This document shows, in pieces, positions 12,639 through 24,725 of a DNA stretch of 64,000 nt. Origin of the DNA: Ptiloglossa arizonensis (taxonomy: Eukaryota > Arthropoda > Insecta > Hymenoptera > Colletidae); the NCBI RefSeq assembly GCF_051014685.1, contig NC_135058.1:11720811-11784810 (forward strand), given 5' to 3'. The position numbers were made by a program, and so were the translations under genes. Under the pieces are notes generated by a model. That model was not told the origin of the DNA. It saw nothing but the letters and a program-made list of their open reading frames with translations, and ran no database searches. Each line of letters starts with the position of its first letter. Within the stretch, counting starts at the first letter, position 1.

Positions 12639-15600
12639 GGGGTTCCTCGAGCGTATCGGTCCACATTTTGGGTAGGTCCACGATTTTTTACAAATGAAAA
12701 TAATAAAAATCACCGGAGCAGTGGAATCTTATCCGAAGAGTGGGATGAGTTTTGGTGGCCTAACCGAAAAACATCCACTTCTTCTCGATTTTTTTCCTAA
12801 GAAACCACTAGACCTTTCGGCACGGGGGTTCCTCGAGCGTATCGGTCCACATTTTGGGTAGGTCCACGATTTTTTACAAATGAAAATACTAAAAATCACC
12901 GGAGCTGTGGAATCTTATCTGAAGAGTGGGAAGAGTTTTGGTGACGTAACCGAAAAGCATCCACTTCTTCTCGATTTTTTTCCAGAGAAACCACTGGACG
13001 TTTCGGCACGGGGGTTCCTCGAGCGTATCGGTCCACATTTTGGGTAGGTCCACGATTTTTTACAATTGAAAATAATAAAAATCACCGGAGCTGTGGAATC
13101 TTATCTGAAGAGTGGGAAGAGTTTTGGTGACCCAACCGAAAAGCATCCACTTTTTCTCGATTTTTTTCCAGAGAAACCACTAGACCTTTCGGCACGGTGG
13201 TTCCTCGAGCGTATCGGTCCACATTTTGGGTAGGTCCACGATTTTTTACAAATGAAAATAATAAAAATCACCGGAGCTGTGGAATCTTATCTGAAGAGTG
13301 GGAAGAGTTTTGGTGACCCAACCGAAAAGCATCCACTTCTTCTCGATTTTTTTCCAAAGAAACCACTAGACCTTTCGGCACGGGGGTTCCTCGAGCGTAT
13401 CGGTCCAAATTTTGGGTAGGTCCACGATTTTTTACAAATGAAAATAATAAAAATCACCGGAGCTGTGGAATCTTATCTGAAGAGTGGGAAGAGTTTTGGT
13501 GACGTAACCGAAAAGCATCCACTTATTCTCGATTTTTTTCCAAAGAAACCACCAGACCTTTCGGCACCGGGGTTCCTCGAGCGTATCGGTCCTCATTTTG
13601 GGTAGGTCCACGATTTTTTACAAATGAAAATAATAAAAATCACCGGAGCTGTGGAATCTTATCTGAAGAGTGGGAAGAGTTTTGGTGACCCAACCGAAAA
13701 GCATCCACTTTTTCTCGATTTTTTTCCAAAGAAACCACCAGACCCTTCGGCACGGGGGTTCCTCGAGCGTATCGGTCCACATTTTGGGTAGGTCCACGAT
13801 TTTTTACAAATGAAAATAATAAAAATCACCGGAGCTGTGGAATCTTATATGAAGGGTGGGAAGAGTTTTGGTAACCTAACCGAAAAGCATCCACTTCTTC
13901 TCGATTTTTTTCCAGAGAAACCACTGGACGTTTCGGCACGGGGGTTCCTCGAGCGTATCGGTCCACATTTTGGGTAGGTCCACGATTTTTTACAATTGAA
14001 AATAATAAAAATCACCGGAGCTGTGGAATCTTATCTGAAGAGTGGGAAGAGTTTTGGTGACGTAGCCGAAAAGCATCCACTTCTTCTCGATTTTTTTCCA
14101 AAGAAACCACTAAACCTTTCGGCACGGGGGTTCCTCGAGCGTATCGGTCCACATTTTGGGTAGGTCCACGATTTTTTACAAATGAAAATAATAAAAATCA
14201 CCGGAGCAGTGGAATCTTATCCGAAGAGTGGGATGAGTTTTGGTGGCCTAACCGAAAAACATCCACTTCTTCTCGATTTTTTTCCTAAGAAACCACTAGA
14301 CCTTTCGGCACGGGGGTTCCTCGAGCGTATCGGTCCACATTTTGGGTAGGTCCACGATTTTTTACAAATGAAAATACTAAAAATCACCGGAGCTGTGGAA
14401 TCTTATCTGAAGAGTGGGAAGAGTTTTGGTGACGTAACCGAAAAGCATCCACTTCTTCTCGATTTTTTTCCAGAGAAACCACTGGACGTTTCGGCACGGG
14501 GGTTCCTCGAGCGTATCGGTCCACATTTTGGGTAGGTCCACGATTTTTTACAATTGAAAATAATAAAAATCACCGGAGCTGTGGAATCTTATCTGAAGAG
14601 TGGGAAGAGTTTTGGTGACCCAACCGAAAAGCATCCACTTTTTCTCGATTTTTTTCCAGAGAAACCACTAGACCTTTCGGCACGGTGGTTCCTCGAGCGT
14701 ATCGGTCCACATTTTGGGTAGGTCCACGATTTTTTACAAATGAAAATAATAAAAATCACCGGAGCTGTGGAATCTTATCTGAAGAGTGGGAAGAGTTTTG
14801 GTGACCCAACCGAAAAGCATCCACTTCTTCTCGATTTTTTTCCAAAGAAACCACTAGACCTTTCGGCACGGGGGTTCCTCGAGCGTATCGGTCCAAATTT
14901 TGGGTAGGTCCACGATTTTTTACAAATGAAAATAATAAAAATCACCGGAGCTGTGGAATCTTATCTGAAGAGTGGGAAGAGTTTTGGTGACGTAACCGAA
15001 AAGCATCCACTTTTTCTCGATTTTTTTCCAAAGAAACCACCAGACCTTTCGGCACCGGGGTTCCTCGAGCGTATCGGTCCTCATTTTGGGTAGGTCCACG
15101 ATTTTTTACAAATGAAAATAATAAAAATCACCGGAGCTGTGGAATCTTATCTGAAGAGTGGGAAGAGTTTTGGTGACCCAACCGAAAAGCATCCACTTTT
15201 TCTCGATTTTTTTCCAAAGAAACCACCAGACCCTTCGGCACGGGGGTTCCTCGAGCGTATCGGTCCACATTTTGGGTAGGTCCACGATTTTTTACAAATG
15301 AAAATAATAAAAATCACCGGAGCTGTGGAATCTTATATGAAGGGTGGGAAGAGTTTTGGTAACCTAACCGAAAAGCATCCACTTCTTCTCGATTTTTTTC
15401 CAGAGAAACCACTGGACGTTTCGGCACGGGGGTTCCTCGAGCGTATCGGTCCACATTTTGGGTAGGACCACGATTTTTTACAATTGAAAATAATAAAAAT
15501 CACCGGAGCTGTGGAATCTTATCTGAAGAGTGGGAAGAGTTTTGGTGACGTAGCCGAAAAGCATCCACTTCTTCTCGATTTTTTTCCAAAGAAACCACTA

Positions 15601-15960
15601 AACCTTTCGGCACGGGGGTTCCTCGAGCGTATCGGTCCACATTTTGGGTAGGTCCACGATTTTTTACAAATGAAAATAATAAAAATCACCGGAGCAGTGG
15701 AATCTTATCCGAAGAGTGGGATGAGTTTTGGTGGCCTAACCGAAAAACATCCACTTCTTCTCGATTTTTTTCCTAAGAAACCACTAGACCTTTCGGCACG
15801 GGGGTTCCTCGAGCGTATCGGTCCACATTTTGGGTAGGTCCACGATTTTTTACAAATGAAAATACTAAAAATCACCGGAGCTGTGGAATCTTATCTGAAG
15901 AGTGGGAAGAGTTTTGGTGACGTAACCGAAAAGCATCCACTTCTTCTCGATTTTTTTCCA
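12639..15960 (+). repeat. 8-monomer higher-order repeat inside 65-mer copy 1 (period 1488 bp, about 2.2 copies)
   Basis: The marker GAGCAGTGGAATC with CCGAAGAGTGGGATGAG and GGTGGCC occurs near 12718, 14206 and 15694, each 1488 bp (8 x 186) apart. The TCCAAATTTTGGG variant recurs with the same spacing (13405/14893). Copies differ at single sites only, for example ACTTATTC near 13525 against ACTTTTTC near 15013, and TAGGTCC against TAGGACC near 13978/15466. Similarity starts at 12639 and ends at 15960 by direct comparison. Confidence 0.92.
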
Positions 15961-16346
15961 AAGAAACCACCGGACCTTTCGGCACCGGGGTTCCTCGAGC
16001 GTATCGGTCCTCATTTTGGGTAGGTCCACGATTTTTTACAAATGAAAATAATAAAAATCACCGGAGCTGTGGAATCTTATCTGAAGAGTGGGAAGAGTTT
16101 TGGTGACCCAACCGAAAAGCATCCACTTTTTCTCGATTTTTTTTCATGAAACCACAAGACCTTTCGGCACGGGGGTTCCTCGATCGTATCGGTCCACATT
16201 TTGGGTAGGTCCACGATTTTTTACAAATGAAAATAATAAAAATCACCGGAGCTGTGCGATCTTATATGAAGGGTGGGAAGAGTTTTGGTAACCTAACCGA
16301 AAAGCATCCACTTCTTCTCGATTTTTTTCCAGAGAAACCACTGGAG

Positions 16347-19300
16347 CTTTCGGCACGGGGGTTCCTCGAGCGTATCGGTCCACATTTTGGGTAGGTCCAC
16401 GATTTTTTACAAATGAAAATAATAAAAATCACCGGAGCTGTGGAATCTTATCTGAAGAGTGGGAAGAGTTTTGGTGACGTAACCGAAAAGCATCCACTTC
16501 TTCTCGATTTTTTTCCAAAGAAACCACCGGACCTTTCGGCACCGGGGTTCCTCGAGCGTATCGGTCCTCATTTTGGGTAGGTCCACGATTTTTTACAAAT
16601 GAAAATAATAAAAATCACCGGAGCTGTGGAATCTTATCTGAAGAGTGGGAAGAGTTTTGGTGACCCAACCGAAAAGCATCCACTTTTTCTCGATTTTTTT
16701 CCAAAGAAACCACTAGACCTTTCGGCACGGGGGTTCCTCGAGCGTATCGGTCCACGTATTGGGTAGGTCCACGATTTTTACAAATGAAAATAATAAAAAT
16801 CACCGGAGCTGTGCGATCTTATATGAAGGGTGGGAAGAGTTTTGGTGACCTAACCGAAAAGCATCCACTTCTTCTCGATTTTTTTCCAGAGAAACCACTA
16901 GACCTTTCGGCACGGTGGTTCCTCGAGCGTATCGGTCCACATTTTGGGTAGGTCCACGATTTTTTACAAATGAAAATAATAAAAATCACCGGAGCTGTGG
17001 AATCTTATCTGAAGAGTGGGAAGAGTTTTGGTGACCCAACCGAAAAGCATCCACTTCTTCTCGATTTTTTTCCAAAGAAACCACTAAACCTTTCGGCACG
17101 GGGGTTCCTCGAGCGTATGGGTCCACATTTTGGGTAGATCCACGATTTTTTACAAATGTAAATACTAAAAATCACCGGAGCTGTGGAATCTTATCTGAAG
17201 AGTGGGAAGAGTTTTGGTGACCCAACCGAAAAGCATCCACTTCTTCTCGATTTTTTTCCAAAGAAACCACTAAACCTTTCGGCACGGGGGTTCCTCGAGC
17301 GTATGGGTCCACATTTTGGGTAGATCCACGATTTTTTACAAATGTAAATACTAAAAATCACCGGAGCTGTGGAATCTTATCTGAAGAGTGGGAAGAGTTT
17401 TGGTGACGTAACCGAAAAGCATCCACTTCTTCTCGATTTTTTTCCAAAGAAACCACTGGAAATTTCGGCACGGGGGTTCGTCGAGCGTATGGGTCCACAT
17501 TTTGGGTAGGTCCACGATTTTTTACGAATGAAAATAATAAAAATCACCGGAGCTGTGGAATCTTATCTGAAGAGTGGGAAGAGTTTTGGTGACGTAACCG
17601 AAAAGCATCCACTTTTTCTCGATTCTTTTCCAAAGAAACCACCAGACCTTTCGGCACCGTGGTTCCTCGAGCGTATCGGTCCACATTTTGGGTAGGTCCA
17701 CGATTTTTTACAAATGAAAATAATAAAAATCACCGGAGCAGTGGAATCTTATCCGAAGAGTGGGATGAGTTTTGGTGGCCTAACCGAAAAACATCCACTT
17801 CTTCTCGATTTTTTTCCTAAGAAACCACTAGACCTTTCGGCACGGGGGTTCGTCGAGCGTATCGGTCCACATTTTGGGTAGGTCCACGATTTTTTACAAA
17901 TGAAAATAATAAAAATCACCGGAGCAGTGGAATCTTATCCGAAGAGTGGGATGAGTTTTGGTGGCCTAACCGAAAAACATCCACTTCTTCTCGATTTTTT
18001 TCCTAAGAAACCACTAGACCTTTCGGCACGGGGGTTCCTCGAGCGTATCGGTCCACATTTTGGGTAGGTCCACGATTTTTTACAAATGAAAATACTAAAA
18101 ATCACCGGAGCTGTGGAATCTTATCTGAAGAGTGGGAAGAGTTTTGGTGACGTAACCGAAAAGCATCCACTTCTTCTCGATTTTTTTCCAAAGAAACCAC
18201 TAGACCTTTCGGCACGGGGGTTCCTCGAGCGTATCGGTCCACATTTTGGGTAGGTCCACGATTTTTTACAATTGAAAATAATAAAAATCAGCGGAGCTGT
18301 GGAATCTTATCTGAAGAGTGGGAAGAGTTTTGGTGACGTAACCGAAAAGCATCCACTTCTTCTCGATTTTTTTCCAAAGAAACCACTAGACCTTTCGGCA
18401 CGGGGGTTCCTCGAGCGTATCGGTCCACATTTTGGGTAGGTCCACGATTTTTTACAAATGAAAATAATAAAAATCACCGGAGCTGTGGAATCTTATCTGA
18501 AGAGTGGGAAGAGTTTTGGTGACGTAACCGAAAAGCATCCACTTCTTCTCGATTTTTTTCCAAAGAAACCACCGGACCTTTCGGCACCGGGGTTCCTCGA
18601 GCGTATCGGTCCTCATTTTGGGTAGGTCCACGATTTTTTACAAATGAAAATAATAAAAATCACCGGAGCTGTGGAATCTTATCTGAAGAGTGGGAAGAGT
18701 TTTGGTGACCCAACCGAAAAGCATCCACTTTTTCTCGATTTTTTTCCAAAGAAACCACTAGACCTTTCGGCACGGGGGTTCCTCGAGCGTATCGGTCCAC
18801 GTATTGGGTAGGTCCACGATTTTTACAAATGAAAATAATAAAAATCACCGGAGCTGTGCGATCTTATATGAAGGGTGGGAAGAGTTTTGGTGACCTAACC
18901 GAAAAGCATCCACTTCTTCTCGATTTTTTTCCAGAGAAACCACTAGACCTTTCGGCACGGTGGTTCCTCGAGCGTATCGGTCCACATTTTGGGTAGGTCC
19001 ACGATTTTTTACAAATGAAAATAATAAAAATCACCGGAGCTGTGGAATCTTATCTGAAGAGTGGGAAGAGTTTTGGTGACCCAACCGAAAAGCATCCACT
19101 TCTTCTCGATTTTTTTCCAAAGAAACCACTAAACCTTTCGGCACGGGGGTTCCTCGAGCGTATGGGTCCACATTTTGGGTAGATCCACGATTTTTTACAA
19201 ATGTAAATACTAAAAATCACCGGAGCTGTGGAATCTTATCTGAAGAGTGGGAAGAGTTTTGGTGACGTAACCGAAAAGCATCCACTTCTTCTCGATTTTT

Positions 19301-20594
19301 TTCCAAAGAAACCACTGGAAATTTCGGCACGGGGGTTCGTCGAGCGTATGGGTCCACATTTTGGGTAGGTCCACGATTTTTTACGAATGAAAATAATAAA
19401 AATCACCGGAGCTGTGGAATCTTATCTGAAGAGTGGGAAGAGTTTTGGTGACGTAACCGAAAAGCATCCACTTTTTCTCGATTCTTTTCCAAAGAAACCA
19501 CCAGACCTTTCGGCACCGGGGTTCCTCGAGCGTATCGGTCCACATTTTGGGTAGGTCCACGATTTTTTACAAATGAAAATAATAAAAATCACCGGAGCAG
19601 TGGAATCTTATCCGAAGAGTGGGATGAGTTTTGGTGGCCTAACCGAAAAACATCCACTTCTTCTCGATTTTTTTCCTAAGAAACCACTAGACCTTTCGGC
19701 ACGGGGGTTCGTCGAGCGTATCGGTCCACATTTTGGGTAGGTCCACGATTTTTTACAAATGAAAATAATAAAAATCACCGGAGCAGTGGAATCTTATCCG
19801 AAGAGTGGGATGAGTTTTGGTGGCCTAACCGAAAAACATCCACTTCTTCTCGATTTTTTTCCTAAGAAACCACTAGACCTTTCGGCACGGGGGTTCCTCG
19901 AGCGTATCGGTCCACATTTTGGGTAGGTCCACGATTTTTTACAAATGAAAATACTAAAAATCACCGGAGCTGTGGAATCTTATCTGAAGAGTGGGAAGAG
20001 TTTTGGTGACGTAACCGAAAAGCATCCACTTCTTCTCGATTTTTTTCCAAAGAAACCACTAGACCTTTCGGCACGGGGGTTCCTCGAGCGTATCGGTCCA
20101 CATTTTGGGTAGGTCCACGATTTTTTACAATTGAAAATAATAAAAATCAGCGGAGCTGTGGAATCTTATCTGAAGAGTGGGAAGAGTTTTGGTGACGTAA
20201 CCGAAAAGCATCCACTTCTTCTCGATTTTTTTCCAAAGAAACCACTAGACCTTTCGGCACGGGGGTTCCTCGAGCGTATCGGTCCACATTTTGGGTAGGT
20301 CCACGATTTTTTACAAATGAAAATAATAAAAATCACCGGAGCTGTGGAATCTTATCTGAAGAGTGGGAAGAGTTTTGGTGACGTAACCGAAAAGCATCCA
20401 CTTCTTCTCGATTTTTTTCCAAAGAAACCACCGGACCTTTCGGCACCGGGGTTCCTCGAGCGTATCGGTCCTCATTTTGGGTAGGTCCACGATTTTTTAC
20501 AAATGAAAATAATAAAAATCACCGGAGCTGTGGAATCTTATCTGAAGAGTGGGAAGAGTTTTGGTGACCCAACCGAAAAGCATCCACTTTTTCT
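16347..20594 (+). repeat. 10/11-monomer higher-order repeat inside 65-mer copy 1 (periods 2045 and 1859 bp)
   Basis: The ACGTATTGGG variant with a shortened T tract sits at about 16754 and 18799, 2045 bp apart (11 x 186 minus 1). Downstream of the TAGATCC/TGTAAATACT monomer the offset falls to 1859 bp (10 x 186 minus 1): CTGGAAATTTCGG at about 17456/19315 and GATTCTTTTCC at 17621/19480. The difference is one extra monomer, since 17161-17346 repeats the preceding TAGATCC monomer. The TCCTCATTTTGGG marker continues the 1859-bp spacing near 20470, and matching ends at 20594. Confidence 0.92.
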
Positions 20595-20875
20595 GGATTT
20601 TTTTTCAAAGAAACCACTAGACCTTTCGGCACGGGGGTTCCTCGATCGTATCGGTCCACATCTTGGGTAGGTCCACGATTTTTTACAAATGAAAATAATA
20701 AAAATCACCGGAGCTGTGCGATCTTATATGAAGGGTGGGAAGAGTTTTGGTAACCTAACCGAAAAACATCCACTTTTTCTCGATTTTTTTCCAGAGAAAC
20801 CACTGGACCTTTCGGCACGGGGGTTCCTCGAGCGTATCGGTCCACATTTTGGGTAGGTCCGCGATTTTTTACAAT

Positions 20876-21811
20876 TGAAAATAATAAAAATCACCGGAGC
20901 TGTGGAATCTTATCTGAAGAGTGGGAAGAGTTTTGGTGACCCAACCGAAAAGCATCCACTTTTTCTCGATTTTTTTCCAAAGAAACCACTAGACCTTTCG
21001 GCACGGGGGTTCCTCGAGCGTATCGGTCCACATATTGGGTAGGTCCACGATTTTTTACAAATGAAAATAATAAAAATCACCGGAGCTGTGCGATCTTATA
21101 TGAAGGGTGGGAAGAGTTTTGGTGACCTAACCGAAAAGCATCCACTTCTTCTCGATTTTTTTCCAGAGAAACCACTAGACCTTTCGGCACGGTGGTTCCT
21201 CGAGCGTATCGGTCCACATTTTGGGTAGGTCCACGATTTTTTACAAATGAAAATAATAAAAATCACCGGAGCTGTGGAATCTTATCTGAAGAGTGGGAAG
21301 AGTTTTGGTGACGTAACCGAAAAGCATCCACTTCTTCTCGATTTTTTTCCAAAGAAACCACTGGAACTTTCGGCACGGGGGTTCGTCGAGCGTATGGGTC
21401 CACATTTTGGGTAGGTCCACGATTTTTTACGAATGAAAATAATAAAAATCACCGGAGCTGTGGAATCTTATCTGAAGAGTGGGAAGAGTTTTGGTGACCC
21501 AACCGAAAAGCATCCACTTTTTCTCGATTTTTTTCCAAAGAAACCACTAGACCTTTCGGCACGGGGGTTCCTCGAGCGTATCGGTCCACATATTGGGTAG
21601 GTCCACGATTTTTTACAAATGAAAATAATAAAAATCACCGGAGCTGTGCGATCTTATATGAAGGGTGGGAAGAGTTTTGGTGACCTAACCGAAAAGCATC
21701 CACTTCTTCTCGATTTTTTTCCAGAGAAACCACTAGACCTTTCGGCACGGTGGTTCCTCGAGCGTATCGGTCCACATTTTGGGTAGGTCCACGATTTTTT
21801 ACAAATGAAAA
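20876..21811 (+). repeat. 3-monomer higher-order repeat inside 65-mer copy 1 (period 558 bp)
   Basis: The CATATTGGGTAGG variant occurs at 21031 and 21589, exactly 558 bp (3 x 186) apart. It is followed both times by a GTGCGATC/AAGGGTGGG monomer and then a CACGGTGGTTCC monomer. The copies diverge at 21812, where AATACTAAAA replaces AATAATAAAA. Confidence 0.8.
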
Positions 21812-24725
21812 TACTAAAAATCACCGGAGCTGTGCGATCTTATATGAAGGGTGGGAAGAGTTTTGGTGACGTAACCGAAAAGCATCCACTTCTTCTCGAT
21901 TTTTTTCCAAAGAAACCACTAGACCTTTCGGCACGGGGGTTCCTCGAGCGTATGGGTCCACATTTTGGGTAGGTCCACGATTTTTTACAAATGAAAATAA
22001 TAAAAATCAACGGAGCTGTGGAATCTTATCTGAAGAGTGGGAAGAGTTTTGGTGACGTAACCGAAAAGCATCCACTTCTTCTCGATTTTTTTCCAAAGAA
22101 ACCACTGGACCTTTCGGCACCGGGGTTCCTCGAGCGTATCGGTCCACATTTTGGGTAGGTCCACGATTTTTTACAAATGAAAATAATAAAAATCACCGGA
22201 GCTGTGGAATCTTATCTGAAGAGTGGGAAGAGTTTTGGTGACCCAACCGAAAAGCATCCACTTCTTCTCGATTTTTTTCCAAAGAAACCACTTGACCTTT
22301 CGGCACGGGGGTACCTCGAGCGTATCGGTCCACATTTTGGGTAGGTGCACGATTTTTTACAAATGAAAATAATAAAAATCACCGGAGCTGTGCGATCTTA
22401 TATGAAGGGTGGGAAGAGTTTTGGTGACCTAACCGAAAAGCATCCACTTCTTCTCGATTTTTTTCCAGAGAAACCACTAGACCTTTCGGCACGGGGGTTC
22501 CTCGAGCGTATCGGTCCACATTTTGGGTAGGTCCACGATTTTTTACAAATGAATATAATAAAAATCACCGGAGCTGTGGAATCTTATCTGAAGAGTGGGA
22601 AGAGTTTTGGTGACCTAACCGAAAAACCTCCACTTCTTCTCGATTTTTTTCCAAAGAAACCACTAGACCTTTCGGCACGGGGGTTCCTCGAGCGTATCGG
22701 TCCACATTTTGGGTAGGTCCACGATTTTTTACAAATGAAAATAATAAAAATCACCGGAGCTGTGCGATCTTATATGAAGGGTGGGAAGAGTTTTGGTGAC
22801 CTAACCGAAAAGCATCCACTTCTTCTCGATTTTTTTCCAGAGAAACCACCAGACCTTTCGGCACCGGGGTTCCTCGAGCGTATCGGTCCACATTTTGGGT
22901 AGGTCCACGATTTTTTACAAATGAAAATAATAAAAATCACCGGAGCTGTGGAATCTTATCTGAAGAGTGGGAAGAGTTTTGGTGACCCAACCGAAAAGCA
23001 TCCACTTCTTCTCGATTTTTTTCCAAAGAAACCACTAGACCTTTCGGCACGGGGGTACCTCGAGCGTATCGGTCCACATTTTGGGTAGGTCCACGATTTT
23101 TTACAAATGAAAATAATAAAAATCACCGGAGCTGTGCGATCTTATATGAAGGGTGGGAAGAGTTTTGGTGACCTAACCGAAAAGCAACCACTTCTTCTCG
23201 ATTTTTTTCCAGGGAAACCACTAGACCTTTCGGCACGGGGGTTCCTCGAGCGTATCGGTCCGCATTTTGGGTAGGTCCACGATTTTTTACAAATGAAAAT
23301 AATAAAAATCACCGGAGCTGTGCGATCTTATATGAAGAGTGGGAAGAGTTTTGGTGACGTAACCGAAAAGCATCCACTTCTTCTCGATTTTTTTCCAAAG
23401 AAACCACTAGACCTTTCGGCACGGGGGTACCTCGAGTGTATCGGTCCACATTTTGGGTAGGTCCACGATTTTTTACAAATGAAAGTAATAAAAATCACCG
23501 GTGCTGTGGAATCTTATCTGAAGAGTGGGAAGAGTTTTGGTGACGTAACCGAAAAGCATCCACTTCTTCTCGATTTTTTTCCAAAGAAACCACTAGACCT
23601 TTCGGCACGGGGGTTCCTCGAGCGTATCGGTCCGCATTTTGGGTAGGTCCACGATTTTTTGCAAATGAAAATAATAAAAATCAGCGGAGCTGTGGAATCT
23701 TATCCGAAGAGTGGGATGAGTTTTGGTGACCTAACCGAAAAACATCCACTTCTTCTCGATTTTTTTCCAAAGAAACCACTGGACCTTTCGGCACGGGCGT
23801 TCCTCGAGCGTATCGGTCCACATTTTGGGTAGGTCCACGATTTTTTACAAATGAAAATAATAAAAATCACCGGAGCTGTGCGATCTTATATGAAGAGTGG
23901 GAAGAGTTTTGGTGACCTAACCGAAAAACATCCACTTCTTCTCGATTTTTTTCCAAAGAAACCACCAGACCTTTCGGCACCGGGGTTCCTCGAGCGTATC
24001 GGTCCTCATTTTGGGTAGGTCCACGATTTTTTACAAATGAAAATAATAAAAATCACCGGAGCTGTGGAATCTTATCTGAAGAGTGGGAAGAGTTTTGGTG
24101 ACCCAACCGAAAAGCATCCACTTTTTCTCGATTTTTTTCCAAAGAAACCACCAGACCTTTCGGCACGGGGGTTCCTCGAGCGTATCGGTCCACATTTTGG
24201 GTAGGTCCACGATTTTTTACAAATGAAAATAATAAAAATCACCGGAGCTGTGGAATCTTATATGAAGGGTGGGAAGAGTTTTGGTAACCTAACCGAAAAG
24301 CATCCACTTCTTCTCGATTTTTTTCCAAAGAAACCACTAAACCTTTCGGCACGGGGGTTCCTCGGGCGTATCGGTCCACATTTTGGGTAGGTCCACGATT
24401 TTTTACAAATGAAAATAGTAAAAATCACCGGAGCTGTGGAATCTTATCTGAAGAGTGGGAAGAGTTTTGGTGACGTAACCGAAAAGCATCCACTTCTTCT
24501 CGATTTTTTTCCAAAGAAACCACTGGACCTTTCGGCACGGGGGTTCCTCGAGCGTATCGGTCCACACTTTGGGTAGGTCCACGATTTTTTACAAATGAAA
24601 ATAATAAAAATCACCGGAGCTGTGGAATCTTATCTGAAGAGTGGGAAGAGTTTTGGTGACGTAACCGAAAAGCATCCACTTTTTCTCGATTTTTTTCCAA
24701 AGAAACCACCAGACCTTTCGGCACC

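Larger units (their letters stand above)
11852..23938 (+). repeat. 65-monomer higher-order repeat, copy 1 (12087 bp)
   Basis: Every rare variant in this stretch recurs exactly 12087 bp downstream: CCTCGGGCG (12274/24361), the ACTTATTC variant, CCCTTCGG, TAGGACCACG, TTCATGAAACC, ACGTATTGGG, GATTCTTTTCC, CACCGTGG, GGTGCACG, GAATATAATA, AACCTCCAC, GCAACCACTT and GAGTGTATCGG. The length is 65 x 186 minus 3, matching three one-base deletions near 16141, 16772 and 18817. No mismatch to copy 2 was found at any position compared, but not every base was checked. It abuts copy 2 directly. Confidence 0.95.
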
